From: Nanobdellota archaeon
GTDB taxonomy: Archaea; Nanobdellota; Nanobdellia; Woesearchaeales; UBA9642
Reading direction: 5' to 3'
DNA length: 54,953 bases
Assembly: GCA_021813435.1 (NCBI GenBank)
Contig: JAKAKR010000005.1
Location: 1 to 54,953 of the forward strand
The translations under genes and the position numbers were made by a program. This document shows positions 7,803 through 16,656 of the stretch, in pieces (within the stretch, counting starts at the first letter, position 1; every line of letters begins with the position of its first letter). Below the pieces are notes generated by a model. The model saw only the letters and a list, made by a program, of their open reading frames with translations, was not told the origin of the DNA and made no database searches.

Positions 7803-8618
7803 ATGATACCAACAACAACACCCAATATCCAAAAGAGTTTAGTATATGTCCAGGAATGGGAAGAGTCAGAACTGGGCTGGGGCCAGCGAGCCGACGGATA
7901 TTCACTCCACCGATACCATGCAGATATCGCGCAATTTGTCCACGAATATTGGAGCCGCATGCCTGATAGAACGCCTGAGGAGTATTCACGACCCTGTGGA
8001 TCGCCATTCACCGGATATATCACGACTGCACACTATGAAAAATTCTTCCAAGAGCAGACCAAAGGAGTAAGACTCTGCTCTAGAGATTACAGCGCATTGA
8101 TACTCGAACTTGCAGAGCATTATGCAACTGAATACCACAAAGGACAGATCAGATGCAAAACTGCTGAACCGTTCATCACCCACCCGCAAACTGTCGTAAA
8201 TCTGCTGAAAGAGTATGGATACGAAGATCCTGCGACCAAATGCATTGCCTGGCTGCATGACACTGTCGAAGACACGAATCTTACAATCGACGAGATCACT
8301 GAAGTGTTCGGGAAAGGCATTGCAGAAGGCGTCCATTTACTCACGCGCGACGTCCCCCGGGACGCGTACAACAAACGGATTTTAGCAGCGCCAAGGGACA
8401 TTCAAGTCATCAAGCTCTGCGACATCATCCATAATAGCATGACACTTGAGGTATACACCCCGGAATTTGCACTGGAGAAGATTACTGAGTATAAAAAAGT
8501 CTATGTCCCGCTCGCAAAAAGTATCAATGCTGACATCGCAAATAGACTGCTGGAAAACATGAACAATTATCTGAGTTTGCAGATGCAGCCTGCTGAAAAA
8601 AAGGCAGTAGAACAATAA
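7803..8618 (+). CDS. RelA/SpoT-type HD hydrolase (MESH1-like)
   Basis: The 271-residue protein carries the HD domain of RelA/SpoT enzymes. It shows HKGQIR (H112), HP (H126-P127 region), the metal-binding H152-D153 in WLHDTVEDTNLT, FG.GIAEGVHLLT, and D207 in VIKLCDIIHNS. These match the Mn-binding residues of (p)ppGpp hydrolases. There is no synthetase, TGS or ACT domain, so it resembles the stand-alone MESH1 type. The first ~90 residues are unusual, rich in tryptophan and tyrosine. Archaea rarely have (p)ppGpp metabolism, so the substrate may be another nucleotide. The start follows a TATA-like segment by about 25 nt, consistent with a leaderless mRNA. Confidence 0.8.
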   Translation: MIPTTTPNIQKSLVYVQEWEESELGWGQRADGYSLHRYHADIAQFVHEYWSRMPDRTPEEYSRPCGSPFTGYITTAHYEKFFQEQTKGVRLCSRDYSALILELAEHYATEYHKGQIRCKTAEPFITHPQTVVNLLKEYGYEDPATKCIAWLHDTVEDTNLTIDEITEVFGKGIAEGVHLLTRDVPRDAYNKRILAAPRDIQVIKLCDIIHNSMTLEVYTPEFALEKITEYKKVYVPLAKSINADIANRLLENMNNYLSLQMQPAEKKAVEQ

Positions 8619-8633
8619 TTGCGCAAGAGATGA

Positions 8634-9059
8634 TCAACGATCCATCTTCTTGATTCGCCGCGTATAGCGTGCGAGCCCTGAGAATTTTGTGGTGAAGAAT
8701 TTTCTGACAAGTTTTTGCGCAAGGACTGGTTTTGTGAATTCCCCGCTGAGGACAATGACATTGGCATCAGTATGATAGCGTGCCCATTCGGCATCCTTGA
8801 GCGTGTGGCAGAGTGTTGCGCGAATGCCCTTGTGGCGGTTTGCGGCAATATCCATACCGAACCCTGATCCGCAGATAAGAATCCCGGGTTTCTTCTCCTT
8901 AAGAACATATGTGACTAATCGTTTAGCATAATCAACCTCATCGACCAGTTTTGCATCATCAAATGTCCCAAGGTCAATCAAGGGGAATTTTCCTTTCAAT
9001 TCTTCCTTGAGCATAAATCCGCGATGATCGCTTGCGATAAATCCAAGGATATGCTTCAA
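8634..9059 (-). CDS. rpiB: Ribose-5-phosphate isomerase B
   Basis: The 141-residue protein matches the RpiB/LacAB family. It has IASDHRGFMLKEEL (8-21), DYAKRLV, the active-site ILICGSGFGMDIAANRHKGIRATL and HTDANVIVLSG. It interconverts ribose 5-phosphate and ribulose 5-phosphate. Archaea usually have RpiA, so RpiB here is bacterial-like. The start codon is TTG at 9059, supported by an AGGTGAT Shine-Dalgarno 4 nt before it. With transketolase and ribulose-phosphate 3-epimerase in the same 7 kb, it supplies the pentose branch of the non-oxidative pentose phosphate pathway. Confidence 0.92.
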   Translation of the reverse strand: MKHILGFIASDHRGFMLKEELKGKFPLIDLGTFDDAKLVDEVDYAKRLVTYVLKEKKPGILICGSGFGMDIAANRHKGIRATLCHTLKDAEWARYHTDANVIVLSGEFTKPVLAQKLVRKFFTTKFSGLARYTRRIKKMDR

Positions 9060-9214
9060 TTAAATCACCTGTTGTCAAATCACTTATTAATAATATTCTT
9101 TAATATCCTTTGAAACGCCGATATTTAAATGTTATTAAAACATGAGCTGTAAAGCAAGCATTTCTGCCGTAATGATTTAGGAAAATTGATAAATATCTTA
9201 ATCTATTCTCTTCC

Positions 9215-9940
9215 GTGGTTAAAATAGTAAAAATTCCGAGTTTTGAATTAGCGGTGTATATACAGGGCGATCCTAACGCGAAGAAACTTGCGTTGCTCTT
9301 ACCAGGGAGAATAGATACTAAAGACTATCCACATATGAAAAGCCATGTCGAGTATTTAGCACGCAAAGGTTATTTAGCGCTCTCTTTTGATCCTCCGGGA
9401 ACATGGGAGAGTCCGGGTGGCATTAAAATTTACACAATGACAAACTATCTCAAAGCCGTCAATGAGCTTATAGAATATTTTGATAATAGGCCAACAGTGC
9501 TTATGGGTCATAGCAGGGGTGGAAGTGTAGCAATGATTGCTGGCACGCAAAACAATCATGTAACCCACATTATTACTGCAATGTCTCGTCCTCAACCGAG
9601 TAAAATTATTGAAAAGGATGTTAAAAATGGTGCCGAGATATCATATCAAGACACACCCTCAGGCGGCAGGATCAAATTTGAACTACCATTTAATTATTTT
9701 GTTGATGCGTCTAAATATAATGCAATTGATGCACTCTCCAAATGCACAAAACAAAAACTCTACATATCAGGCAAGAGAGATGACGATATTACCCCGGAAT
9801 CAGTCAGGGAAACCTATAAGAATTCATCCAATCCAAAACAACTATACGAAGTAGATAGCGAACATAACTACCGACTGCACCCAGAAATAATCGAAGAAAT
9901 AAACAAAGTCGTTGGCAAGTTCTTGGATAAAAAATTCTAA
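9215..9940 (+). CDS. Alpha/beta hydrolase
   Basis: The 241-residue protein has the alpha/beta-hydrolase fold. It shows an LLLPGR oxyanion segment (~27-32), the nucleophile elbow GHSRGGS with Ser100, a likely acid residue in KRDDDITPES and a likely catalytic histidine in SEHNYRLHPE. The substrate is unknown; size and motifs fit a small esterase or peptidase-like hydrolase. The start is GTG 9215, about 25 nt after a TATA-like AAATATCTT, consistent with a leaderless transcript. Its codon use looks more AT-rich than the flanking sugar genes, which might indicate later acquisition. Confidence 0.8.
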   Translation: MVKIVKIPSFELAVYIQGDPNAKKLALLLPGRIDTKDYPHMKSHVEYLARKGYLALSFDPPGTWESPGGIKIYTMTNYLKAVNELIEYFDNRPTVLMGHSRGGSVAMIAGTQNNHVTHIITAMSRPQPSKIIEKDVKNGAEISYQDTPSGGRIKFELPFNYFVDASKYNAIDALSKCTKQKLYISGKRDDDITPESVRETYKNSSNPKQLYEVDSEHNYRLHPEIIEEINKVVGKFLDKKF

Positions 9941-9979
9941 CTGATAAAATTAATAAATAGGAATAACAGAAAACAGATC

Positions 9980-10618
9980 ATGTCACGCATTTCAGCTTCA
10001 ATACTCAGTTTCTATTTCGAGGCAAAAGAGGGAAAGGAATCTGAAGAAGTGATGATTAAGAAAATCAATCATGCACTCCTTGAGAAGAAGAGTGAATTCC
10101 ACATCCTCCATCTTGATATCATGGATGGGAAATTCGTCACCCACACTGCATTCACCCCATCGCAATGCCGCAGGATCGCAACACCGCACAAAAAAGAAGC
10201 GCATTTCATGGTCGTCGATTACAAGAAATATATCCAGGATTTTCTGCTCATTGTAGATATGTTCATTGTCCAGCAGGAAGTCATCCGGAGGGATTTTCCT
10301 GAGACCATCGCGTACCTGCACAAGAACCATAAATTCGTTGGTATCGCGATCGATCCTGAGACCCCGATTGCAGAAATAAAATATCTTGACCAGATCGATC
10401 TTGTCCTGGTCATGGCAGTGCATCCGGGGCTTCCTGGCCAGAAATTCATGGAAAGCGCAGTGCGAAAGATAAAGAAACTGCAGGAGATCCGCAAAAAACA
10501 GGGATTGCGGTTCCAGATCGAGGTGGATGGCGGCATCAACAACATCACCCGCAAGAAATGCATTGACGCAGGTGTTGATCTTCTTGTCGAGGGAAGCTAT
10601 TTCTTTAAGGGATATTAA
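9980..10618 (+). CDS. rpe: Ribulose-phosphate 3-epimerase
   Basis: The 212-residue protein is a TIM barrel of the Rpe family. It has SASILSF near the start, HLDIMDGKFVTH with the metal-binding histidine and aspartate, AHFMV (usually HLMV), GIAIDPETPI, VMAVHPGLPGQKF, EVDGGINN with the catalytic aspartate, and LVEGSYFF. It interconverts ribulose 5-phosphate and xylulose 5-phosphate, the donor for the transketolase encoded upstream. The length is normal for the family. Most archaea lack Rpe in classical form, so its presence with rpiB and tkt points to a functional non-oxidative pentose phosphate route. Confidence 0.92.
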   Translation: MSRISASILSFYFEAKEGKESEEVMIKKINHALLEKKSEFHILHLDIMDGKFVTHTAFTPSQCRRIATPHKKEAHFMVVDYKKYIQDFLLIVDMFIVQQEVIRRDFPETIAYLHKNHKFVGIAIDPETPIAEIKYLDQIDLVLVMAVHPGLPGQKFMESAVRKIKKLQEIRKKQGLRFQIEVDGGINNITRKKCIDAGVDLLVEGSYFFKGY

Positions 10619-10647
10619 GTAAGATGCAGTAATGGTGCTGGCTGTAA

Positions 10648-11469
10648 TTATTTCTTGCCGTCCTTGCGTGCAGGGGTCTTGTTACGCCTATTCGTATGCC
10701 CAATATGCTTTTCTGCGATGAAAAAGAAGTAGACGCGATTGAAAGTAAAGAGCGCGTAGACAACAATGACAGTCAAAATATTTCCCACAGTGACGAATGT
10801 CTGGTAATGGGCGATGAACGTATTCTTAAAAAGGAGACTTGCACCAATGACGAGCGCCACATATACTGCAATGACGATGATGCTTGACAGAAAGAGTCCG
10901 AGGTATGCGCGGCTAAAAAGATTCCGGAAGCTCTTCTTGAGGCAAGCCCAGAATTCATGCCCGAGGATGAATGCAGAGTGCGCCAGGTTCCAGAATACAT
11001 AGAAGAGAAGTGCAAAGACTGCAAAGAGGACAAGGACAAGAAGCGATGCCCACGCGGCAAGCGTTGTCAAGAATACTGAGATGATATTGAAGAGTATAAA
11101 AAAGACAAAGAATACGATAAAAAGGAGCAGATTGATGAGAAACATCTGCTTGAGCATGGAGAAATCATGCGTATGCGTTTTGGACAATGATTTGATATTG
11201 CCAAGGATGATGAGACTGAAAAAAGAATACGCCAAAAGGATGATTGCAACATACAGGACAAAGAGCGCGATGAGCCCGACAAAAAGGAGCACATTCTTTT
11301 GGGCCTGCGTGACAACATCAAGAGTGGATGGGAAGAGAAGGTTGACTGCATAATTCAGGAGCAAAAACAGTGCAAGGAATCCTACATCAAGCAAAAATAT
11401 CCAGAAAAGGACCTTAGGGTTCTGCCGGATTGACGTGAATGATTTTTTCCAGAGCGGATGCGTTGCCAT
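10648..11469 (-). CDS. Multi-pass membrane protein of unknown function
   Basis: ATG 11469 gives a 273-residue protein beginning MATHPLWKKSFTSIRQNP. About six transmembrane helices follow, many of them rich in phenylalanine, and the tail is a basic cytoplasmic stretch (RRNKTPARKDGKK). An upstream in-frame start at 11529 was rejected because TTTAAAAAC, a TATA-like box, lies between the two and points to 11469. The fold resembles uncharacterised DUF4013/GlpM-like archaeal membrane proteins, but no motif is decisive. It is convergent with rpe. Confidence 0.65.
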   Translation of the reverse strand: MATHPLWKKSFTSIRQNPKVLFWIFLLDVGFLALFLLLNYAVNLLFPSTLDVVTQAQKNVLLFVGLIALFVLYVAIILLAYSFFSLIILGNIKSLSKTHTHDFSMLKQMFLINLLLFIVFFVFFILFNIISVFLTTLAAWASLLVLVLFAVFALLFYVFWNLAHSAFILGHEFWACLKKSFRNLFSRAYLGLFLSSIIVIAVYVALVIGASLLFKNTFIAHYQTFVTVGNILTVIVVYALFTFNRVYFFFIAEKHIGHTNRRNKTPARKDGKK

Positions 11470-11590
11470 AATAGAGTGCGATGAACGGCGCAAGTTTTTA
11501 AATGTTATTATATCGCAAACCAGCTGCAAACACGACGAATCCCGTTTTTCACAAACTATATAAATGATGCCAAAATGGACGTACGAGGGG

Positions 11591-11631
11591 GTATCGAACA
11601 GCGATACAAAGAAGATTGATACGATTGATAC
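11591..11631 (+). promoter_or_regulatory. Cluster of GATAC motifs upstream of the thiol-redox gene
   Basis: A hairpin GTATCG-aacag-CGATAC (11591-11607) is followed by two tandem perfect copies of GATTGATAC (11614-11631). This gives four GATAC/GTATC sites within 41 bp. The cluster lies between a TATA-like CTATATAAATG (11556-11566) and the gene at 11678. It could be an operator array or a leader structure. No regulator can be assigned. Confidence 0.35.
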
Positions 11632-11677
11632 TCAATAACTAAGAGCATATAACGTATATAATATGGGGTGATTTGAT

Positions 11678-12778
11678 ATGGATGAAGATAACGTTTCTGC
11701 GCATGAAGAAGCACAGAAAAAAAAGCATACTGTTCACAAGAAACCAGAGCATAAAGAGAGTAACAAGATCCCGAGCGAGAAGAAATCCGGCGGGAACGCA
11801 ACTGCATGGACTCTCGGAAGCATCGCAGTCCTTCTTGCAATATTACTGGTGGTCTCATTATTCACCCACGGATTTGCGGGAACAAATGGACAGACAAAAA
11901 AGACACTTACTCCTGATGAGGTCAAGGCAAAGGCTATCAGTACAGTCCAGGGACTTGTCCAGGGCCAGACCGTCACGGTGACTTCGGTTGTTGACGCAGG
12001 AGATGTCTATGCGATCGCGCTTGAAGTCGGCGGTCAAAAATACAATTCCTATGCAACAAAGGATGGAACATTATTGTTCCCCAGCAGCGTTGATATGAGC
12101 GGCACTGCAAAGCCTGCTGCAACGCAGACTGCAACTCCACCACAGCCAACAAGTGTCCCAAAGACTGATAAGCCTACGGTTGAACTCTTTGTCATGAGCT
12201 ACTGCCCCTATGGAACACAGGCAGAGAAAGGAATACTTCCTGCAGTCCGAACACTTGGCGACAAGATCGATTTCAAGGTACGATTCGTCTACTATGCAAT
12301 GCATGGAGAAAAAGAAGTCTACGAGAACCTTGCACAATACTGCATCCAAAAAGAGCAGCCGCAGGTTTATGATAAGTATCTTGCATGCTTCCTTAATGCA
12401 AGCGATGAGGCAGGATGCCTTGTCCAGGCAGGAGTTGATACGGCAAAGCTTAATACATGCAAGACTGCTGCAGACGCAGAGTTCAATGTGACCAAGAACT
12501 GGAATGATAAGTCAAGCTGGCTTTCTGGACAGTTCCCCATCATGAACTTTGACTATGCACTCAACCAGAAGTATGGCGTGCAGGGCAGCCCGACACTGGT
12601 CATCAACGGCGCCCAATCAAACGCAGGCAGAGACTCTGCAAGCTTCCTTGCAGGAATATGCGCAGCATTCAACACGCCGCCCGCAGAGTGTAATACGCAG
12701 CTCTCATCCACAAGTCCCGGTCCGGGATTCGGATATGATAGCACAAGCGCTGCAACTGCCGCAGGATGCGGAGTATAA
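11678..12778 (+). CDS. Membrane-anchored thioredoxin-fold (DsbA/GILT-like) protein with CPYG site
   Basis: The 366-residue protein has a short cytoplasmic N-terminus, one transmembrane helix (~44-66), a small domain (~78-137) with GGQKYNSYATKDG, a Pro/Thr linker, and a thioredoxin-like domain (~165-335). The active-site position reads SYCPYGTQ (C176) where CxxC would be expected, so only one cysteine is present there. A cis-proline loop GVQGSPTLVING follows. Further cysteines (QYC, LAC, AGC, NTC, GIC, AEC and the C-terminal GCGV) are shared with the paralogue at 12924. A role in extracytoplasmic disulfide chemistry is likely but redox activity is unproven. GGTGAT precedes the start. Confidence 0.8.
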   Translation: MDEDNVSAHEEAQKKKHTVHKKPEHKESNKIPSEKKSGGNATAWTLGSIAVLLAILLVVSLFTHGFAGTNGQTKKTLTPDEVKAKAISTVQGLVQGQTVTVTSVVDAGDVYAIALEVGGQKYNSYATKDGTLLFPSSVDMSGTAKPAATQTATPPQPTSVPKTDKPTVELFVMSYCPYGTQAEKGILPAVRTLGDKIDFKVRFVYYAMHGEKEVYENLAQYCIQKEQPQVYDKYLACFLNASDEAGCLVQAGVDTAKLNTCKTAADAEFNVTKNWNDKSSWLSGQFPIMNFDYALNQKYGVQGSPTLVINGAQSNAGRDSASFLAGICAAFNTPPAECNTQLSSTSPGPGFGYDSTSAATAAGCGV

Positions 12779-12923
12779 AGCAGTACTGCGATTAAGGGTT
12801 TGCAATAATTTTTTTACTATTTTTTATTTTCATTATATTTTCATTATTGACTGCGTCTAGTGCAGTCTATTCATCGCGCAGTATCATCAGCGATAATCAT
12901 TATCTATTGTTGTAGGGGGGATC

Positions 12924-14600
12924 ATGGTTCGTCATTTACATACCGAGTATCTTGAGCATAAACAGCACCTCAAAAAACAGAAGGCAAGAATCATCGCGTG
13001 GATCAGCGGAGTCCTTGCAGTGCTGTTTGCAATCTTATTCCTGCTCTCTCTTACCACAACAATTTTTACGCACGCACCAAACGGCAATATCATTTCTGCA
13101 AGTACCGCGCGAAATATCGCGCAGGACAGGATTGCGCAGCTTGCCGCAAACCAGACAGTATATGTGACAGGGGTCAGTGACGAGGGATTTGCGTATGCCA
13201 TCAATGTCAATGTCGGCGGGCAGGATTATCTCTCCTATGTCTCTAAGGATGGACGATTCTTGTTTCCCTCAGGGATTGCACTCGATTCATCAAGCACTGC
13301 AGCAACTACCCCACAGAATACAGTATCACAGCCTATGACAAAGACCGATAAGCCTACTGTTGAACTTTTTGCAATGGCCTATAGCCCTTATCTTCTCCAG
13401 ATCGAGAAGGGATTGTTCCCTGTCCTTGACGCACTCAATACTACCATTGATTTTAAGATACGATTCGTCTATTTCTCCATGTTCGGGGAAAAAGAGATCA
13501 AGGAAGAGTTGAACCAGTACTGCATCCAGAAGAATGAGCCGCAAAAATTCGTTTCTTATCTCAAATGCTTTGTTGCAGACGGTGACGGCACTGCATGCAT
13601 TGCGCAGGCAAATATCAACACCGCACTGCTCACGACATGCGTCAACCAGACTGATGAGTATTATAGTGTGAGCAAGAGTTTCTCTGACAAGAGCAAATGG
13701 ATCAATATTTCAGGGGTCTCAGATTCTGTTGCAGTATTCCCTGTTGATCTTGATGCGAACAAGAAGTATGGTGTGCAGGGCAGTCCTATACTTTTCGTGA
13801 ATGGAGCATTTGCTGATACGCAAAAACAGCGCGATTCTGCGTCACTACTCCAAAAGATTTGCGACGGATTCAAAACGCCTCCTGCAGCATGCAAGAAGAT
13901 CCTCAGTTCAGCCCAACCCAGTGTAGGGTTCATCAACCAGCCGCAACAACAGGCAGATACCTCGGCACCTGCAAGCATTCCCAAGACTGGTAAGCCTGCT
14001 GTCGATTTATTTGTCATGAGCTACTGCCCATTCGGAACCCAGGCAGAGAAAGGAATACTCCCTGTTGTAAGGACACTAGGAGACAAGATCGATTTCAAGG
14101 TACGATTCGTCTACTATGCAATGCATGGAGAAAAAGAAGTCTACGAGAACCTTGCACAATACTGCATCCAAAAAGAGCAACCGGACAAATACCTCAAATA
14201 TCTTGCATGTTTCCTCAATGCGAGCAATGAATCTGACTGCCTTAATGTTGCAGGAGTTGATACGGCAAAGCTCGATGCATGCAAGACTGCAAGCGATTCG
14301 ACATTTGATGTGACCAAGAACTGGAATGACAAGAGTTCATGGAACAATGGCCAATTCCCGCTCTTCAACACTGATTCAGCACTCAACCAGAAATTTGGCG
14401 TGCAGGGAAGTCCGACACTGGTCATCAACGGCGCCCAATCAAACGCAGGCAGGGACTCTGCAAGCTTCCTTGCAGGAATATGCGCAGCATTCAACACGCC
14501 GCCCGCCGAATGCAACACAAATCTTTCCAGCACCCCGCCCGGAGCAGGATTCGGGTATGATTCTGTCGGCGCAGCAACTGCCGCAGGATGCGGAGTATAA
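12924..14600 (+). CDS. Membrane-anchored protein with two tandem thioredoxin-fold domains, first one lacking the active-site cysteine
   Basis: This 558-residue paralogue of the preceding gene has the same N-terminal anchor (~24-46) and GGQDYLSYVSKDG domain, then two thioredoxin-like domains. Domain 1 (~145-335) reads AYSPYLLQ at the active site, with S154 in place of cysteine. Domain 2 (~357-545) reads SYCPFGTQ (C368) and is nearly identical to the single domain of the upstream protein, including the GCGV end. Domain 1 keeps the QYC, KC, AC, TC, IC and AC cysteines and a GVQGSPILFVNG loop. It looks like an internal duplication whose first copy has become non-catalytic. A GGGGGGATC ribosome site precedes ATG 12924. 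Confidence 0.8.
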   Translation: MVRHLHTEYLEHKQHLKKQKARIIAWISGVLAVLFAILFLLSLTTTIFTHAPNGNIISASTARNIAQDRIAQLAANQTVYVTGVSDEGFAYAINVNVGGQDYLSYVSKDGRFLFPSGIALDSSSTAATTPQNTVSQPMTKTDKPTVELFAMAYSPYLLQIEKGLFPVLDALNTTIDFKIRFVYFSMFGEKEIKEELNQYCIQKNEPQKFVSYLKCFVADGDGTACIAQANINTALLTTCVNQTDEYYSVSKSFSDKSKWINISGVSDSVAVFPVDLDANKKYGVQGSPILFVNGAFADTQKQRDSASLLQKICDGFKTPPAACKKILSSAQPSVGFINQPQQQADTSAPASIPKTGKPAVDLFVMSYCPFGTQAEKGILPVVRTLGDKIDFKVRFVYYAMHGEKEVYENLAQYCIQKEQPDKYLKYLACFLNASNESDCLNVAGVDTAKLDACKTASDSTFDVTKNWNDKSSWNNGQFPLFNTDSALNQKFGVQGSPTLVINGAQSNAGRDSASFLAGICAAFNTPPAECNTNLSSTPPGAGFGYDSVGAATAAGCGV

Positions 14601-14629
14601 ACACTGTAGAAAGAAGAAACAAAAAGAGA

Positions 14630-16180
14630 TTACTTGAGTATCCGTTCTATCCCTTTCTGGTATTTCTTGAGTTCAAGATAGGGCAATGCCTTGACCAATG
14701 TGCACATGTCACGGTGCGCATTATACCGGGAGAATGAAAGTCGCTCCTCGTCACGCGCAACAACGCTGCCGATCGGATGCTCGCGCTCCCAAAGCGAGAG
14801 GTCAATAAGTTCTTCAAAAAACAGCGGTCTCATCTTATGGTAGATCAGCATTTCACCGAATCGGGTGACATCAGATGATCGGTTTGCCTCAAGATTCCAT
14901 TCACGATTCTTTGCAGTGGGATTCTTTTCGAATCCTGTACCTGCAAGCATGATATGAAACAACAGGTCAGTATGTGCATTCTGCCGCGCAGCATATTTTT
15001 CCAGGTATTCTTTAACGAATGCATCATGTGCGGCGACTGAGTATACCCGTCCGCTCGGATTTTTTGCAGAGCGATTTGATGTGCGCAGATGGGTATATAC
15101 CGCACGCTGGTCAACAAATGGCTGCAGCAGCGGGTCAGAAGTGAATTGCAATGCATACTGATCCAGTTCCTGCTTGAGCGCTTGGTGTGCTGGATCGATA
15201 AATCGCGTAGACTCTATTTCACCTGTCGGGGAAAAACCCAGATTCTCAAAATGAGCAAGATAATCGCGTACACGTATACGACGCAAGGGCTCTTTTCTTC
15301 CAGAGCGGCGATTCGCTGCTTCAAGGCTCTGCAGATACCTGCGCACAAACGACAATGGAAAATGCATGGTCGCGTGCAATCCCTGCATCTTATCCACATG
15401 CCATGCAATATCCGATGTATTGGATGCTCTGATGCTTCCTGATTCAATATCCCATATCCCATTGTCTGCAGGCGCGCGGAGTTCATAGAACCGGAGACGG
15501 CTTACCGGTTCCTGGATTGCTGCGGCGATAATATCAAAAGTGATCATTGAGGACAGTTCCTTGCGCTGCGGAAAATACGTCAAGGCAATTCCTCCGTTGG
15601 CATACTTGATATGCTGGCTCGCGCTGAGCGCCAATCGTCCGCCTGGAGGTGATCGGTTATATTGCAGGGTGTTTATGAATTCCTCTTCACTCATGGTCCG
15701 CAATGATTGATAGGTGAGCGTGTGTGATTCCTTGAGTACAGTCTTTGTATCAGTGACAGTGATGCGGTCCGGGTGGAATGTTGCATACCCGAAAAGTCCA
15801 TGGAATGGATCGATGATCAGGGTTTTTCCCTGGTGCGGCACAGTGATGAATGCGTGATCGCCGATCATAGTATCTTTAGGATTCTCACCGTCTGCGACAC
15901 TGCGAAATCCCATCGTTGCATACAATGTTGGCTTGAGTTTTGCCTCACGCGCAATAAGATAATTTATCCCTGCAAGTGAAAAGCAGTCTGCCTGGGATTT
16001 CACTTCATGCAGAAAGAGACCGCACTTGCCTGAGCGGAGCGCATCATTGAATCCGTAGGTAATCTCAAGAAAATATCCGTTATAGATCATATGTGCAAGA
16101 TTGAACTGTGTCTTGCTTCGCAGGGAATACTGCGCGACAACACTTCTTGCACGATTGATTGATTCTTCAGGAAAATCCAT
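14630..16180 (-). CDS. Transglutaminase-like cysteine-peptidase-fold protein, unknown role
   Basis: The 516-residue protein has an N-terminal region with a Cys-His-Asp arrangement typical of transglutaminase-like/papain-like folds. Cys66 lies in SQADCFSLAGI at a helix start, His109 in IGDHAFITV and Asp124 in KTLIIDPFHG; spacing and hydrophobic context fit the family. The remaining ~350 residues are helical and basic, with no recognised domain and no signal peptide or transmembrane helix. The family includes peptidases and transglutaminases as well as inactive members, so activity is inferred only. It lies convergent with the thiol-redox genes. Confidence 0.6.
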   Translation of the reverse strand: MDFPEESINRARSVVAQYSLRSKTQFNLAHMIYNGYFLEITYGFNDALRSGKCGLFLHEVKSQADCFSLAGINYLIAREAKLKPTLYATMGFRSVADGENPKDTMIGDHAFITVPHQGKTLIIDPFHGLFGYATFHPDRITVTDTKTVLKESHTLTYQSLRTMSEEEFINTLQYNRSPPGGRLALSASQHIKYANGGIALTYFPQRKELSSMITFDIIAAAIQEPVSRLRFYELRAPADNGIWDIESGSIRASNTSDIAWHVDKMQGLHATMHFPLSFVRRYLQSLEAANRRSGRKEPLRRIRVRDYLAHFENLGFSPTGEIESTRFIDPAHQALKQELDQYALQFTSDPLLQPFVDQRAVYTHLRTSNRSAKNPSGRVYSVAAHDAFVKEYLEKYAARQNAHTDLLFHIMLAGTGFEKNPTAKNREWNLEANRSSDVTRFGEMLIYHKMRPLFFEELIDLSLWEREHPIGSVVARDEERLSFSRYNAHRDMCTLVKALPYLELKKYQKGIERILK

Positions 16181-16254
16181 GGCGCCACCAATGCGATATG
16201 CTGTTGCATACGTAACAAGATGATAACAACCGGTAATAAAAAAAGAACAGGGTT

Positions 16255-16656
16255 CTAGCTCAGCACGTTTTCTATTGATGTTTTTTGGTGTCGGCCTGAT
16301 GTCGGCGGTGATTTCCGCTCAATCACTGATCCGGTTGTCACTACCTGAAGCTGATCCTTTGAAAGATCGAACGAAGCCGTGATGGCGTATTCTGCGATGA
16401 CTGCGCTCCGCCCATATTGCTTTCTAATTTGTTTTTTTATTTTTACAATATCAGATCCATGGGTGGTGAATGAAGTTGAAATATTCCGCGCAGTATATGT
16501 TCCCGCAACATCATAGCTCATCACTCCTTTGGGAAGTTCATCAAGACCGCTCTGGGTGAGCAGTGAGTTATACTCGTTTTTTTGTTTATCCAGATCAGAG
16601 ACCGCAGTATCCAGATCTTTTCCAGAACTCTTGATATTATAGGCATTCGTACTCAT
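16255..16656 (-). CDS. Uncharacterised 133-residue protein
   Basis: ATG 16656 is preceded by GGGGGGATAC, a strong Shine-Dalgarno. The longer open frame reaching back to 16914 would overlap the divergent gene at 16801 and is rejected. The protein starts MSTNAYNIKSSGKDLDTAVSDLDKQKNEY, a helical and probably coiled segment. A beta-rich half follows (VAGTYTARNISTSFTTHG, then AVIAEYAITASFDL). No family is recognised. No membrane segment is present. Confidence 0.55.
   Translation of the reverse strand: MSTNAYNIKSSGKDLDTAVSDLDKQKNEYNSLLTQSGLDELPKGVMSYDVAGTYTARNISTSFTTHGSDIVKIKKQIRKQYGRSAVIAEYAITASFDLSKDQLQVVTTGSVIERKSPPTSGRHQKTSIENVLS

Noticed and set aside
12849-12867. GACTGC/GCAGTC hairpin between the two thioredoxin-fold genes
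   Set aside because: Six base pairs with no T-run or motif; too weak to call a terminator or regulatory RNA.
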